The translations under genes were made by a program, and so were the position numbers. Positions 55,548 to 64,000 of a stretch of DNA of 64,000 nt are shown in pieces. Every line of letters begins with the position of its first letter. Within the stretch, counting starts at the first letter, position 1. Location of the stretch: contig NZ_JAAMQI010000003.1 of NCBI RefSeq assembly GCF_013523165.1, forward strand, positions 124,001 to 188,000, given 5' to 3'. The notes below the pieces were generated by a model that was not told the DNA's origin, did not search any database, and saw only the letters and a program-made list of their open reading frames with translations. The stretch comes from Pseudomonas entomophila. GTDB lineage: Bacteria > Pseudomonadota > Gammaproteobacteria > Pseudomonadales > Pseudomonadaceae.

Positions 55548-56897
55548 TCAGAGCGGCCCGGACAACGGGTATTCCACCGCCAGACGGAGCTGGTCGCTGT
55601 CCAATTCGGCCTGCGCGGTGTTGCCTCGGTGCACGTCGTGCCGCAGCGAGAAAGTAGTGCCCTTGGCCTGGCCGCTCTGGATGACGTAGCGCGCCTCCAG
55701 GTCGCGCTCCCAGTGCTTACCGCCTTGGCCATAGCCGAGGTAGGCATAACCGCCGGTGGGGTCCACATGGCTGCCATCGATGCCCGAACCTCGGACGTAC
55801 AGCGCCGTCAGGCTCAGGCCCGGCACCCCATAGGCGCTCATGTTCAGGTCGTAGCGCGCTTGCCAGGAGCGCTCGTGGGGCGCGTTGAAATCGGACAGCT
55901 GCACAGCATTGCCGATGAAGATGGCGCCACGGCTCACGTAGTCGAACGGGGTGTCGCCGTCGACCTGCTGGTAGCCGAGGCTGACGCTGTGCGGGCCTTG
56001 GCTGTAGCGCGAAACCAGGCTCCAGGTGGTGTTGTCGATGCGTCCCGACAGGGCCTTGCCGGTGTCGGTGGTGCGGTAGAGGTTCAGGTCCAGGCTCAGG
56101 CTGCGCTGGTCATCCAGCGCCTGGGCGAGGTTGCCGCCCAGGTACTGCTGGTTCCAGGTGTCCTCGTAGCGCGAGGTGAACAGGCTGGCGCTGAGGTTGG
56201 GCCTTGGGCTGTACACGGCACCGGCCAGGTCGAAGTGATCGCCCTGTGTGGCATTGGAATAGTTGACCGCGAACCCTTGGTCATGACTGCTGGCGTTGCG
56301 GTCGGCGTCTTCAGTGAAATGGCCGGCCACCAGCTTGAGTGCCTCGAATTCATTGCTGATCAGGAACAGCCCGGTCGCCGTTTCGGGCAGCAGGCGGCTG
56401 TCCGAGGTACTGAACACCGGCGTCTTGACCCGCTGTTCGCCGTACCAGAGCACGCTGTCCGACAGCCGCAGCTTGAGCGCGGCACCGGCACGGCCGTAGG
56501 TGTCCTTGGGGTGACCCTGGTTGTCCAGCCCCAGCAGACGCGCCTTGCCCGCGCGCCCGCCGCCGCTGTCGAGCTTGACCCCGAGGTAGGCATGGGCGTC
56601 GACACCTACGCCCACGGTCCCTTGGGTGAAGCCCGACTGCACGGTCCCCATGAGCCCGTAGCCCCATTCTTCGGCCTGGCCATTGCGCGCGGCGCGCGGC
56701 TTGTAGGCATTGCGCGCGCCGCTGTTGCGACCGCCATGGCGGTAGTCGCGCTGATCGAAGACGCTGCGGTTGAGCACGCTCCAGGTGCCGTCTTCGAGAA
56801 ACCCCTTGGACTGGGACTGGGCCGTCTCGCCCCACGCCATCGGGCTGAGTCCGAACAGGGGAACCAGCACGATCAGGGAGGCGCGAACACCCTTCAC
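55548..56897 (-). CDS. OprD family outer-membrane porin
   Basis: This 449-residue protein has a signal peptide (MKGVRASLIVLVPLFGLSPM, cleaved near AWG) and the OprD-type sequence: GFLEDGTWSVLNRSVFDQRD at the start, many alternating beta strands, and a terminal aromatic-poor PLSGPL. OprD porins take up specific small molecules, often carboxylates or peptides. It begins with GTG at 56897, overlapping the cupredoxin stop by four bases, and so is the last gene of the cobalamin-riboswitch operon. A porin in place of a TonB receptor is unusual there. The substrate is unknown. Confidence 0.87.
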   Translation of the reverse strand: MKGVRASLIVLVPLFGLSPMAWGETAQSQSKGFLEDGTWSVLNRSVFDQRDYRHGGRNSGARNAYKPRAARNGQAEEWGYGLMGTVQSGFTQGTVGVGVDAHAYLGVKLDSGGGRAGKARLLGLDNQGHPKDTYGRAGAALKLRLSDSVLWYGEQRVKTPVFSTSDSRLLPETATGLFLISNEFEALKLVAGHFTEDADRNASSHDQGFAVNYSNATQGDHFDLAGAVYSPRPNLSASLFTSRYEDTWNQQYLGGNLAQALDDQRSLSLDLNLYRTTDTGKALSGRIDNTTWSLVSRYSQGPHSVSLGYQQVDGDTPFDYVSRGAIFIGNAVQLSDFNAPHERSWQARYDLNMSAYGVPGLSLTALYVRGSGIDGSHVDPTGGYAYLGYGQGGKHWERDLEARYVIQSGQAKGTTFSLRHDVHRGNTAQAELDSDQLRLAVEYPLSGPL

Positions 56898-57334
56898 GGC
56901 ATCGCTTCCAGACGCTGGGCCTGAAGCGTCAGGCGTGTCTGGGCGCGTGCCGGTAATCCCGGAGGCACGGTCAGGGGCTGGGCGGACGACAGGCCGACCT
57001 CGATCAGCATGACCATGCCCATGGCCAGGTGCGGAATGCACTGGATGCCATAACGCCCTGGCACATCGAAGGTGTAGGTCAGCGGCTGGTTGATCGGGCC
57101 CTTGAAGGTGGGGGCACCGTCGGGCCAGAGATCGGGCAGGCTGGCGGCGTTGTGCCCGCTCTGGGTCGGCAGGAAGCGCACACTGTCGCCCGGCGCGATG
57201 CGCAGGTGATCGGGCTCGTAGACCATGGCGCCCTCTGCGCCACGGGTGAGCATGTGGACCTCATGCACCTCGGCCAGCGCGGTGGGCGCGAAGGCCATGG
57301 TCAGCAGGGACAGCGCAAGCGTACGCAGCAACAT
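56894..57334 (-). CDS. Pseudoazurin-like cupredoxin
   Basis: This 146-residue periplasmic copper protein has a signal peptide cleaved near ALA-EVHE. Type 1 copper ligands are all visible: H61 (SGHNAAS), C99, H102 and M107 (CIPHLAMGM), with pseudoazurin spacing. The cupredoxin domain fills about residues 22-115; a tail of about 30 residues follows. Pseudoazurins carry electrons to nitrite or nitrous-oxide reductases, but none is here. It sits 13 bases after the ABC ATPase gene and overlaps the porin gene, so it belongs to the riboswitch-led operon. Confidence 0.88.
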   Translation of the reverse strand: MLLRTLALSLLTMAFAPTALAEVHEVHMLTRGAEGAMVYEPDHLRIAPGDSVRFLPTQSGHNAASLPDLWPDGAPTFKGPINQPLTYTFDVPGRYGIQCIPHLAMGMVMLIEVGLSSAQPLTVPPGLPARAQTRLTLQAQRLEAMP

Positions 57335-57347
57335 GAAAACGTCCAGG

Positions 57348-58135
<788 letters not shown>

Positions 58136-58139
<4 letters not shown>

Positions 58140-59155
58140 CGGGGGTGCCTGCGGCTGACCAGGATCAGGGCGAAGACCGGCGCGCCGATCAGCGCGGTGA
58201 CGACGCCCACCGGAATCACCTGGCCGGGGATCAAGGTGCGGGACAGGATGTCGGCGGCGATCAGGAACAGGGCGCCGCCCAGGGCGCTGGCCGGGAGCAG
58301 GCGACTGTGCCCTGGCCCCAGCAGCAGGCGCAGGGCATGCGGGATGACCAGCCCGACGAAGCCGATGGCGCCGACGATGGACACCATCATCGCCGTGACC
58401 AGCGCCGCGCAGGTGATCAACAGCAGCTGCACCCGGCGCACCGGGATGCCCAGCGAGGCGGCCGAGTCCACGCCGAAGGTGAAGGCGTCCAGCGCGCGTC
58501 GGTGCCACAGGCAGATCACCAGGCCGACCACGGCCACAGGCACGGCCAGCCACACCGATGGCCAGCGCACGCCGCTGAGGTTGCCCAGCAGCCAGAACAG
58601 AATGCCGCGCGCCTGCTCGGCGCTGGCCGACTTGGTCACCAGGAAGGCCGTCAGGGCATTGAACAGCTGCGAGCCGGCGATCCCGGCCAGGATCACCTGG
58701 GCATTGGCGCCGCTGCTCGGGCCGCTGGCACGGGCCAGCAACAGCACCAGCGCGAACGCGGCCAGGGCACCGATGAAGGCCCCGCCGGACAGGGTCAGCG
58801 CACCGGCCCCCACGCCCAGCAGCGCGACCAGGACGGCACCGGTCGAGGCCCCGGCCGACAGCCCCAGCAGGTAGGGTTCGGCCAGGGGGTTGCGCAGCAG
58901 CGCCTGGAGGATCACCCCGCAGGTCGCCAGCCCGGCGCCACAGGCGGCAGCGACCAGGGTGCGGGTCAGCCGGTAGTTCCAGACGATCCCCTGGTCGATC
59001 GGGTCGACGGCATGCCCGGCCTGCCAGAGCTGGTTGGCCAGCACCTGGTAGACCACGCTGGGCGACAGGCGCGTCTCGCCGATGGCGATACCAGCGAGCA
59101 GGGCCAGGGCCAGCGCGGCGAGGGCCAAGGCCACGGCGGGCAACGAACGCATCAT
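58136..59155 (-). CDS. FecCD-type ABC permease (B12/siderophore family)
   Basis: This 339-residue protein has about ten membrane segments and family motifs such as GETRLSPSVVYQVLANQLW, RLTRTLVAAACGAGLATCGV and LVGLVIPHALRLLLGPGHSR (the GxxxPHxxR coupling region). FecCD permeases import cobalamin, haem or siderophores. It overlaps the binding-protein gene and the ATPase gene by four bases each. With the riboswitch upstream, a corrinoid or cobalt-related substrate is likely. Confidence 0.94.
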
Positions 59156-60165
59156 GGCTGGGGCGCTTCACCGCTGGCGAAGGCCTGGGCCAAGGTGTCC
59201 ATGCCGCTGAACAGGCGCAGGCTGGCCTGCATGGCATGGGCGTCGAGCACGATGATGCGGCCGTGCCTGACCGCGTCCATGTTGCGGGTCACCGGGTCGC
59301 TGCGCAGGAAATCGAGCTTCTTCTGGTAGTCGTCGGCCGGGAAGCGGCGGCGGTCCATGCGCGCGATCACCAGCCAGGTCGGGTTGGCCTTGGCCAGGGT
59401 TTCCCAGCCCACCGTGGGCCATTCTTCATCGGACTGGACCACGTTGCGCACGCCCAGGGTCTGGAGCATGAAATCGGGAATGCCTTTGCGACCGGCGACG
59501 TAGGGGTCGATCTCGAGATCAGCGCTCGAGAACCAGAACAGGGCGCTGGTCCCCGACAGGTCCTTGCCTGCCAGGCGCGCCTGGGCGTTGGCCAGCTGCG
59601 CCTTGAGCGACTGGTTCAAGGCCTCGCCCCGGTCCTGGACATCGAAGATCTGCGCCAGCTGGGCGATGCTCTTGTACACCGTGTCGATCTGGAAGGGCTG
59701 CAGCCGCGTACCGTCGGCGCCGACGCGGTTGTCCTTGCCTTCGCAGTCCGAGGGCATGAGGTAGGTCGGGATGTTCAGCTCGTGGAACTGCTCGCGGGTG
59801 CCGACCACGCCTTGCTCGCCGACCATCCACGCCAGCTGCACGGCCAGCAGTTGCGGACGCTTGCCGATCACGGCCTCGAAGCTGGGGTCGTTGTCGGCCA
59901 GGCGCTCGACCTTGGCGTCCTGCGCCTGGTAGGCCGGCAGCACATCGTTGAACCACAGCGACGTGCCCACCAGCGTGTCGCCCAGCCCCAGGGCATAGAG
60001 CATCTCGGTCCCGGACTGGCCGATGGTCACCGCACGTTGGGGCGCCTGCTGGAAGGTCTGGGATACACCGCAGTTCTCCAGGGTCAGCGGGTAGTGGGTG
60101 CTGGCGGCTTGGGCCAGGCCACTCAGGCCGAGACCGGCGAGCAGCGTGAGGACGCGAGGGAACAT
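59152..60165 (-). CDS. ABC transporter periplasmic binding protein (BtuF-like family)
   Basis: This 337-residue protein has a signal peptide (MFPRVLTLLAGLGLSGLAQA) and a two-lobe binding fold of the FecB/BtuF type: TIGQSGTEMLYALGLGDTLV early and NPTWLVIARMDRRRFPADDY late. The start at 60165 with a TAGGAGA site is firm; the frame upstream to 60723 covers the riboswitch. It is the first gene of the five-gene operon behind that riboswitch. An uptake role for cobalamin, a precursor or a cobalt complex is inferred from control, not from binding residues. Confidence 0.9.
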   Translation of the reverse strand: MFPRVLTLLAGLGLSGLAQAASTHYPLTLENCGVSQTFQQAPQRAVTIGQSGTEMLYALGLGDTLVGTSLWFNDVLPAYQAQDAKVERLADNDPSFEAVIGKRPQLLAVQLAWMVGEQGVVGTREQFHELNIPTYLMPSDCEGKDNRVGADGTRLQPFQIDTVYKSIAQLAQIFDVQDRGEALNQSLKAQLANAQARLAGKDLSGTSALFWFSSADLEIDPYVAGRKGIPDFMLQTLGVRNVVQSDEEWPTVGWETLAKANPTWLVIARMDRRRFPADDYQKKLDFLRSDPVTRNMDAVRHGRIIVLDAHAMQASLRLFSGMDTLAQAFASGEAPQP

Positions 60166-60301
60166 GGGGCGATCTCCTATCGAGGACGCACCGGAAGGCG
60201 CACGGACAGGCATCGCCAGCTCCAGGCCGATGGCATGGGACCGCACCCTGGGGCAGGGCGTCGATGACCTTCCCGGACACCCCGCCGGTTGGTGAATGAT
60301 G

Positions 60302-60475
60302 AAGGCCGGCAGGTCTCCTGACTGGTGCGTCATGGCCTGGCTCCGCCTTCCCGGGAGCGTCCCAGTGGCGTGTGGAGCAGGCTCGGCACCTACAGTTGCG
60401 GGGGCAGTTCCGTTTTCCTGCGGGGCAGGTACGGCATTCCCTATTAATTCCGTGGTGGAAACCGGCGGCCGGCAT
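60302..60475 (-). ncRNA. Cobalamin riboswitch
   Basis: On the minus strand the leader contains the conserved parts in order: a GCCGGC outer stem (about 60469-60474), AATAGGGAA (60436-60447 region), TGCCCCGCAACTGTAGGTG (about 60387-60408), GCCACTGGGA (60358-60368) and the B12 box AGTCAGGAGACCTGCCGGC (60305-60323). It lies about 135 bases before the binding-protein gene. Such riboswitches lower expression when adenosylcobalamin is bound. Exact ends are estimates. Confidence 0.93.
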
Positions 60476-60850
60476 CTTAGACGCCTTGAGGGCCCGACCA
60501 CAAGCACCACGCGCCCGTGCCGAACCCGACCGGGTGCCACACGGCACGACGATTCAGCCCTCTTGCGTCGCGATGACCGGCTCGAGCGGCACAAGGCATG
60601 TCGACGTTCGTACTCGACCGGTGTCGGCGTGCCGCGTTGCCGATCGCTTGGCTCCGAGCGTGTGAGACAGGTTTTGTAATAGTTTCTCGCTGTAGGACTC
60701 TGCTGACATATCTGTAGGATCAAACTCCCAAATCCACATCAGGTCCTTCATGAACACCTTTCTGGAGCCTCACAGTCGCTTGCCGTCCTGGCCTGCGCCG
60801 TCTTGTCTTCACGTCACCTCCCGTCGCACCCTTCGCTCGAGTGATCGCCC
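60476..60850. promoter_or_regulatory. Divergent leader region between riboswitch and TerC-type gene
   Basis: No gene is supported. It should contain the promoter of the riboswitch operon (minus strand) and that of the TerC-type gene (plus strand). The segment 60660-60720 is more AT-rich than the rest. No clear -35/-10 pair or REP element was recognised. Confidence 0.35.
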
Positions 60851-62422
60851 ATGGAATGGATAGCCGACCCCACGGCCTGGCTAGGCCTTGCCACGCTCAT
60901 CGTGCTCGAACTGGTGCTGGGTATCGACAACCTGGTGTTCATCGCGATTCTCGCCGACAAGCTGCCCCCGCATCAGCGTGATCGTGCGCGGGTGATCGGC
61001 CTGAGCCTGGCGCTGATCATGCGCCTGGGCCTGCTGGCGAGCATTTCCTGGATGGTGACGCTGACCGCGCCGCTGTTCGAGGTCATGGGCAAGAGCTTCT
61101 CGGGGCGCGACCTGATCATGCTCTTCGGGGGCGTATTCCTGCTGTTCAAGGCCACCATGGAGCTGCACGAGCGGCTGGAGGGGCATGTCGCCCAGGCCAG
61201 CGGCCCGGTGCGTCACGCCGCCTTCTGGCCCATCGTCGCGCAGATCGTCGTGCTCGACGCAGTGTTCTCGCTGGACGCGGTGATCACTGCCGTGGGCATG
61301 GTCGAGCACCTGTCGGTGATGATGATCGCGGTGGTCTTCTCGATCGGCATCATGATCATCGCCAGCAAGCCGCTGACCCGCTTCGTCAATGCGCACCCGA
61401 CCGTGATCATGCTGTGCCTGGGCTTCTTGATGATGATCGGCTTCAGCCTGACCGCCGAGGGCCTGGGCTTCCACATTCCGAAAGGCTACCTGTACGCGGC
61501 CATCGGCTTCTCGCTGCTGATCGAGCTGTTCAACCAGCTGGCACGCGCCCGCCGCAAGCGCAGCGTGCAAGGCCTGCGTCCGCTGCGCGAGCGCACGGCC
61601 CATGCCGTGCTGCGGTTGATGGGTGGCCGTCGTCTGGAGACCGACCAACTGGACGAGGAGATCGCCGACCTGGTCGAAGGCGGCGAGGAACAGGTGCTGT
61701 TCGACCGTCGCGAACGGGTGATGATCAGTGGCGTGCTGAACCTGGCCGAGCGGCCGATTCGCAGCGTCATGACCGTGCGCGCCGAAGTCGACGCGATCGA
61801 CCTGGCGCAGCCGAAAGAGATGATCGACACGCTGCTGATCCATTCACCGTACTCCCGGCTGCCGTTGATTCGTGGCGGTCGGATCGAAGAGCCCCTGGGG
61901 TTCGTGCACAAGAAAGAGCTGCTCAAGGCCCTGCTGGCCGGCGAGACGCCCGAGCTGGAAGCCCTGGTGCGCATGCCGCTGCACCTGCTGGAGAGCTTCA
62001 GCATCCTCAATGCCCTGGAGCAGATGCGCCAGCAGTCCACGCACATCGCGTTCGTGGTCAACGAGTTCGGCGAATTCACCGGTGTGCTGACACTGACCGA
62101 CATCCTGGAGTCCATCGCCGGCGAGCTGCCGGACGCCAGCGAAGTGCAAGGCCCCGGCATCGTCGAGGAGGCGGACGGCTTCCTGGTCAATGGCGCGTTG
62201 AGCCTGGGGCAGGTGCAGGCCCGTACCGGGTTCGCCGCCCGCGCCACCGAGGACTACCAGACCGTGGCAGGGCTGGTGATGAGCCTGCTGGACCGTCTGC
62301 CACGGGTCGGTGACCAATTGACCTGGGGCGGCTGGTCGCTGACCGTGGTTGCCGTCGAGGAGCGCCGCGTGCGTCAGGTGCGCCTCACCCCACGCGGCGA
62401 CGCTGACGCAGCAGGTGCCTGA
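60851..62422 (+). CDS. TerC/CBS-domain membrane protein (YoaE/YegH type)
   Basis: This 523-residue protein has an N-terminal TerC domain of about seven segments ([20 protein letters not shown] with conserved Asp, [20 protein letters not shown]), two CBS domains (about 295-420: [20 protein letters not shown]) and a CorC/HlyC-type C-terminal domain ([20 protein letters not shown]). Such proteins are linked to metal ion export or tolerance, but the transported ion is uncertain. The ribosome site is weak. Its 3' end overlaps the convergent RarD-like gene by 38 bases. Confidence 0.9.
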   Translation: MEWIADPTAWLGLATLIVLELVLGIDNLVFIAILADKLPPHQRDRARVIGLSLALIMRLGLLASISWMVTLTAPLFEVMGKSFSGRDLIMLFGGVFLLFKATMELHERLEGHVAQASGPVRHAAFWPIVAQIVVLDAVFSLDAVITAVGMVEHLSVMMIAVVFSIGIMIIASKPLTRFVNAHPTVIMLCLGFLMMIGFSLTAEGLGFHIPKGYLYAAIGFSLLIELFNQLARARRKRSVQGLRPLRERTAHAVLRLMGGRRLETDQLDEEIADLVEGGEEQVLFDRRERVMISGVLNLAERPIRSVMTVRAEVDAIDLAQPKEMIDTLLIHSPYSRLPLIRGGRIEEPLGFVHKKELLKALLAGETPELEALVRMPLHLLESFSILNALEQMRQQSTHIAFVVNEFGEFTGVLTLTDILESIAGELPDASEVQGPGIVEEADGFLVNGALSLGQVQARTGFAARATEDYQTVAGLVMSLLDRLPRVGDQLTWGGWSLTVVAVEERRVRQVRLTPRGDADAAGA

Positions 62423-63272
62423 CCCCCTCGAGCACCAGGACCAGTACGGCGGCCCAGATCGGCAGGTAGGTCAGCCACTGGTCCGGTCCGATGGACTCGC
62501 CCAGCAGCAAGGCGACGCCGACCAGCAGCACCGGTTCGATGTAGCCGAGCAGGCCGAACAGGCTGAAGGGCAGCAGGCGGCTGGCCAGCACGTAGGCGAT
62601 CAGCGCCGAGGCGCTGATCAGCCCGAGTACCGGGATCAGGCCATAGAGGGCAGGGCGCTCGACCAGGGCCTGGGTCGACGAGGGCCCCTGCATCACGAAG
62701 TACACCGCCCAAGGCAGCAACAGGCACATGTCGCACCACAACCCGCCCAGGTGGTCGGTGCGGCAGCGTCGGCGCAGCACGAAGTAGATCGGGTAGCCGA
62801 TCATCACCACCAACGTTTCCCAGGCGAAACTGCCATGCAGGTACAGCTCGTGCCCGACCCCGGTCGCGGCGCAGAGCACGGCGACCTTCTGCAGCCGTGA
62901 CAGGCGTTCGCGGTAGACCAGAAAGCCGGTGAGCACCATGGTCAGCGGCAGCAGGAAATAGCCCATCGACACGTCCAGGCTGCGCCCGTGCAAGGGTGCC
63001 CAGAGAAACAGCCACAGCTGGATGCCCATCAGCCACGAGGTGCCGACCATGCCCAGCAACAGCAGCGGGGTCCGGCGAACGCGACCGAACAGCTCGGGCA
63101 CACGCTTCCAGTCCTTGGACACCAGCATGAACGCGGTCAGGCACGGCAGGGTGAGCAAGGTCCGCCAGCCGAAGATCTCTTCGCCATCGAGCGGGTGCAT
63201 GAGAGACGTATAGAAGTACATCACGGCGAACAGGCAGGAGGCCATGACGGATGCAACGATGCCTTTTGACAC
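62385..63272 (-). CDS. rarD: RarD-like EamA family permease
   Basis: This 295-residue membrane protein has about ten segments as two EamA halves: [20 protein letters not shown] at the N-terminus, and [20 protein letters not shown] late, typical of RarD. RarD-type proteins are drug/metabolite transporters of unknown substrate. The gene is convergent with, and overlaps by 38 bases, the TerC-type gene. The ATG at 63272 has no strong ribosome site. Confidence 0.85.
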   Translation of the reverse strand: MSKGIVASVMASCLFAVMYFYTSLMHPLDGEEIFGWRTLLTLPCLTAFMLVSKDWKRVPELFGRVRRTPLLLLGMVGTSWLMGIQLWLFLWAPLHGRSLDVSMGYFLLPLTMVLTGFLVYRERLSRLQKVAVLCAATGVGHELYLHGSFAWETLVVMIGYPIYFVLRRRCRTDHLGGLWCDMCLLLPWAVYFVMQGPSSTQALVERPALYGLIPVLGLISASALIAYVLASRLLPFSLFGLLGYIEPVLLVGVALLLGESIGPDQWLTYLPIWAAVLVLVLEGVRHLLRQRRRVG

Positions 63273-63318
63273 GGGCGCCTCGGTAACGGAAGGACGGAAG
63301 GATCAGCCGGGCATGATC

Positions 63319-64000
63319 TCAGGGGGGCGGGGCGTTCGGCAACCGTGTTGCACCGTTATCGTGCATGATCGCATCGATGAAGGTCGCAACTGGCATCGGG
63401 CGTGCGTACAGGTACCCTTGCTGGAGCGTGACGCCGCTGGCGATCAGGTAATCGCGCTGCGCGACGGTCTCCACCCCTTCGGCGATCGACCCCAGGCCCA
63501 GGCGTGTCGAAAGTTCGATGATGGTATCGAGGATGTGCACCGACAGCGCATCGCCGCCGATCAGCGCGACGAAGCCGCGGTCGATCTTCAGGTAGTCCAC
63601 CTGGAACTGGCGCAGGTAGGCCAGGCTCGACTGGCCGGTGCCGAAGTCGTCCAGGGCGATCGTCACGCCCAGCGCATGCAGTTGCTCGAACAATGCCCAG
63701 GTGACCGGGCTGGCGCGCAGCAGCTTGCGCTCGGTCAGCTCTAGGTTCAGGACCACGCGACCGGGCGGGAACTGCGCCAGGAATGCCTTGCAGTCGTGCA
63801 CCAGGCGCAGGTCCTGGCAGTGATCGGCGGTGATGTTGATGCCGATGTGAAAGCCGTCGCTCAGGTGGTCGGCATAGGGCGCCAACTGCCGTGCCAGCGA
63901 CGTCATCATGCGCTGGGTCATCTCGACGATCTGCCCGCTGTGCTCGGCGTACGGGATGAACAGCTCCGGGCCCACCAGCCCCTCGCGCGGATGCCGCCAG
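63319..64000 (-). CDS. EAL-domain c-di-GMP phosphodiesterase, 5' end outside window
   Basis: The frame is open to the window edge and gives about 226 C-terminal residues; an internal GTG at 63975 is not the real start because the conserved WRHPREGLVGPELFIPYAEH continues across it. The EAL domain shows NLELTERKLL (metal Glu), ALDDFGTGQSSLAYLRQF, YLKIDRGFV and IAEGVETVAQRDYL, so the catalytic residues in this part appear intact. It should hydrolyse c-di-GMP. The N-terminal sensor and the EAL motif itself are outside the window. Confidence 0.92.
   Translation of the reverse strand, partial: WRHPREGLVGPELFIPYAEHSGQIVEMTQRMMTSLARQLAPYADHLSDGFHIGINITADHCQDLRLVHDCKAFLAQFPPGRVVLNLELTERKLLRASPVTWALFEQLHALGVTIALDDFGTGQSSLAYLRQFQVDYLKIDRGFVALIGGDALSVHILDTIIELSTRLGLGSIAEGVETVAQRDYLIASGVTLQQGYLYARPMPVATFIDAIMHDNGATRLPNAPPP

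Overview
The window is about 64 kb of GC-rich chromosome from a Pseudomonas, most likely of the P. putida group. This rests on the gene families and their order: a malonate decarboxylase cluster mdcABCDEGH-madLM-mdcR, a galactarate pathway block beside a FadR-type regulator, dpkA-amaC, tpx, and a MuxABC-OpmB-type efflux operon. REP-like elements of the P. putida type occur in nearly every long intergenic gap. No tRNA, rRNA, CRISPR array, insertion sequence or phage gene was recognised. Both ends of the window cut through a gene.

Layout. 1-4.2 kb: DNA ligase D for end joining, followed by overlapping genes for a small membrane protein and an acyl-CoA-dehydrogenase-like protein; divergently, a small acidic protein and a metallothionein. 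4.7-10.5 kb: a Rieske-FAD reductase, a cupin protein, the 23S rRNA hydroxylation protein RlhA, a DUF2188-type protein and an XdhC/CoxI protein. 10.6-11.5 kb: a two-gene unit of unknown function that looks less GC-rich than its surroundings and is probably accessory. 11.7-19.9 kb: the malonate cluster, with subunits, cofactor synthesis and loading, the MadLM transporter and a LysR regulator. 20.6-32 kb: single genes including a GNAT enzyme, an SH3 envelope protein, LpxO, ThpR, an AraC regulator with an alcohol dehydrogenase, SotB, LysE with an AraC regulator, a FadR-type regulator and a DUF3053 lipoprotein. 32.2-37.8 kb: galactarate to 2-oxoglutarate (kdgD, transporter, garD, semialdehyde dehydrogenase). 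38.6-44.4 kb: a PuuD-like hydrolase, dpkA, amaC, an amino-acid transporter and tpx. 45-54 kb: a tripartite efflux pump with two RND subunits. 54.4-60.5 kb: a lipoprotein, a GNAT enzyme, and a cobalamin-riboswitch-led operon (ABC importer, pseudoazurin-like cupredoxin, OprD-type porin). 60.8-64 kb: a TerC/CBS membrane protein, a RarD-like permease and a truncated EAL-domain gene.

How the genes work together. Three units are self-contained. The malonate cluster imports malonate, builds and attaches its own prosthetic group, and decarboxylates malonate to acetate. The sugar-acid block takes galactarate to 2-oxoglutarate; an identical 16-bp sequence lies just upstream of both the FadR-type regulator gene and kdgD, which suggests one regulon. 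The cobalamin-riboswitch operon joins a B12-family ABC importer to a copper protein and a porin instead of the usual TonB receptor, and is the most unusual arrangement here. The two-gene unit at 10.6-11.5 kb is the least understood coding sequence.
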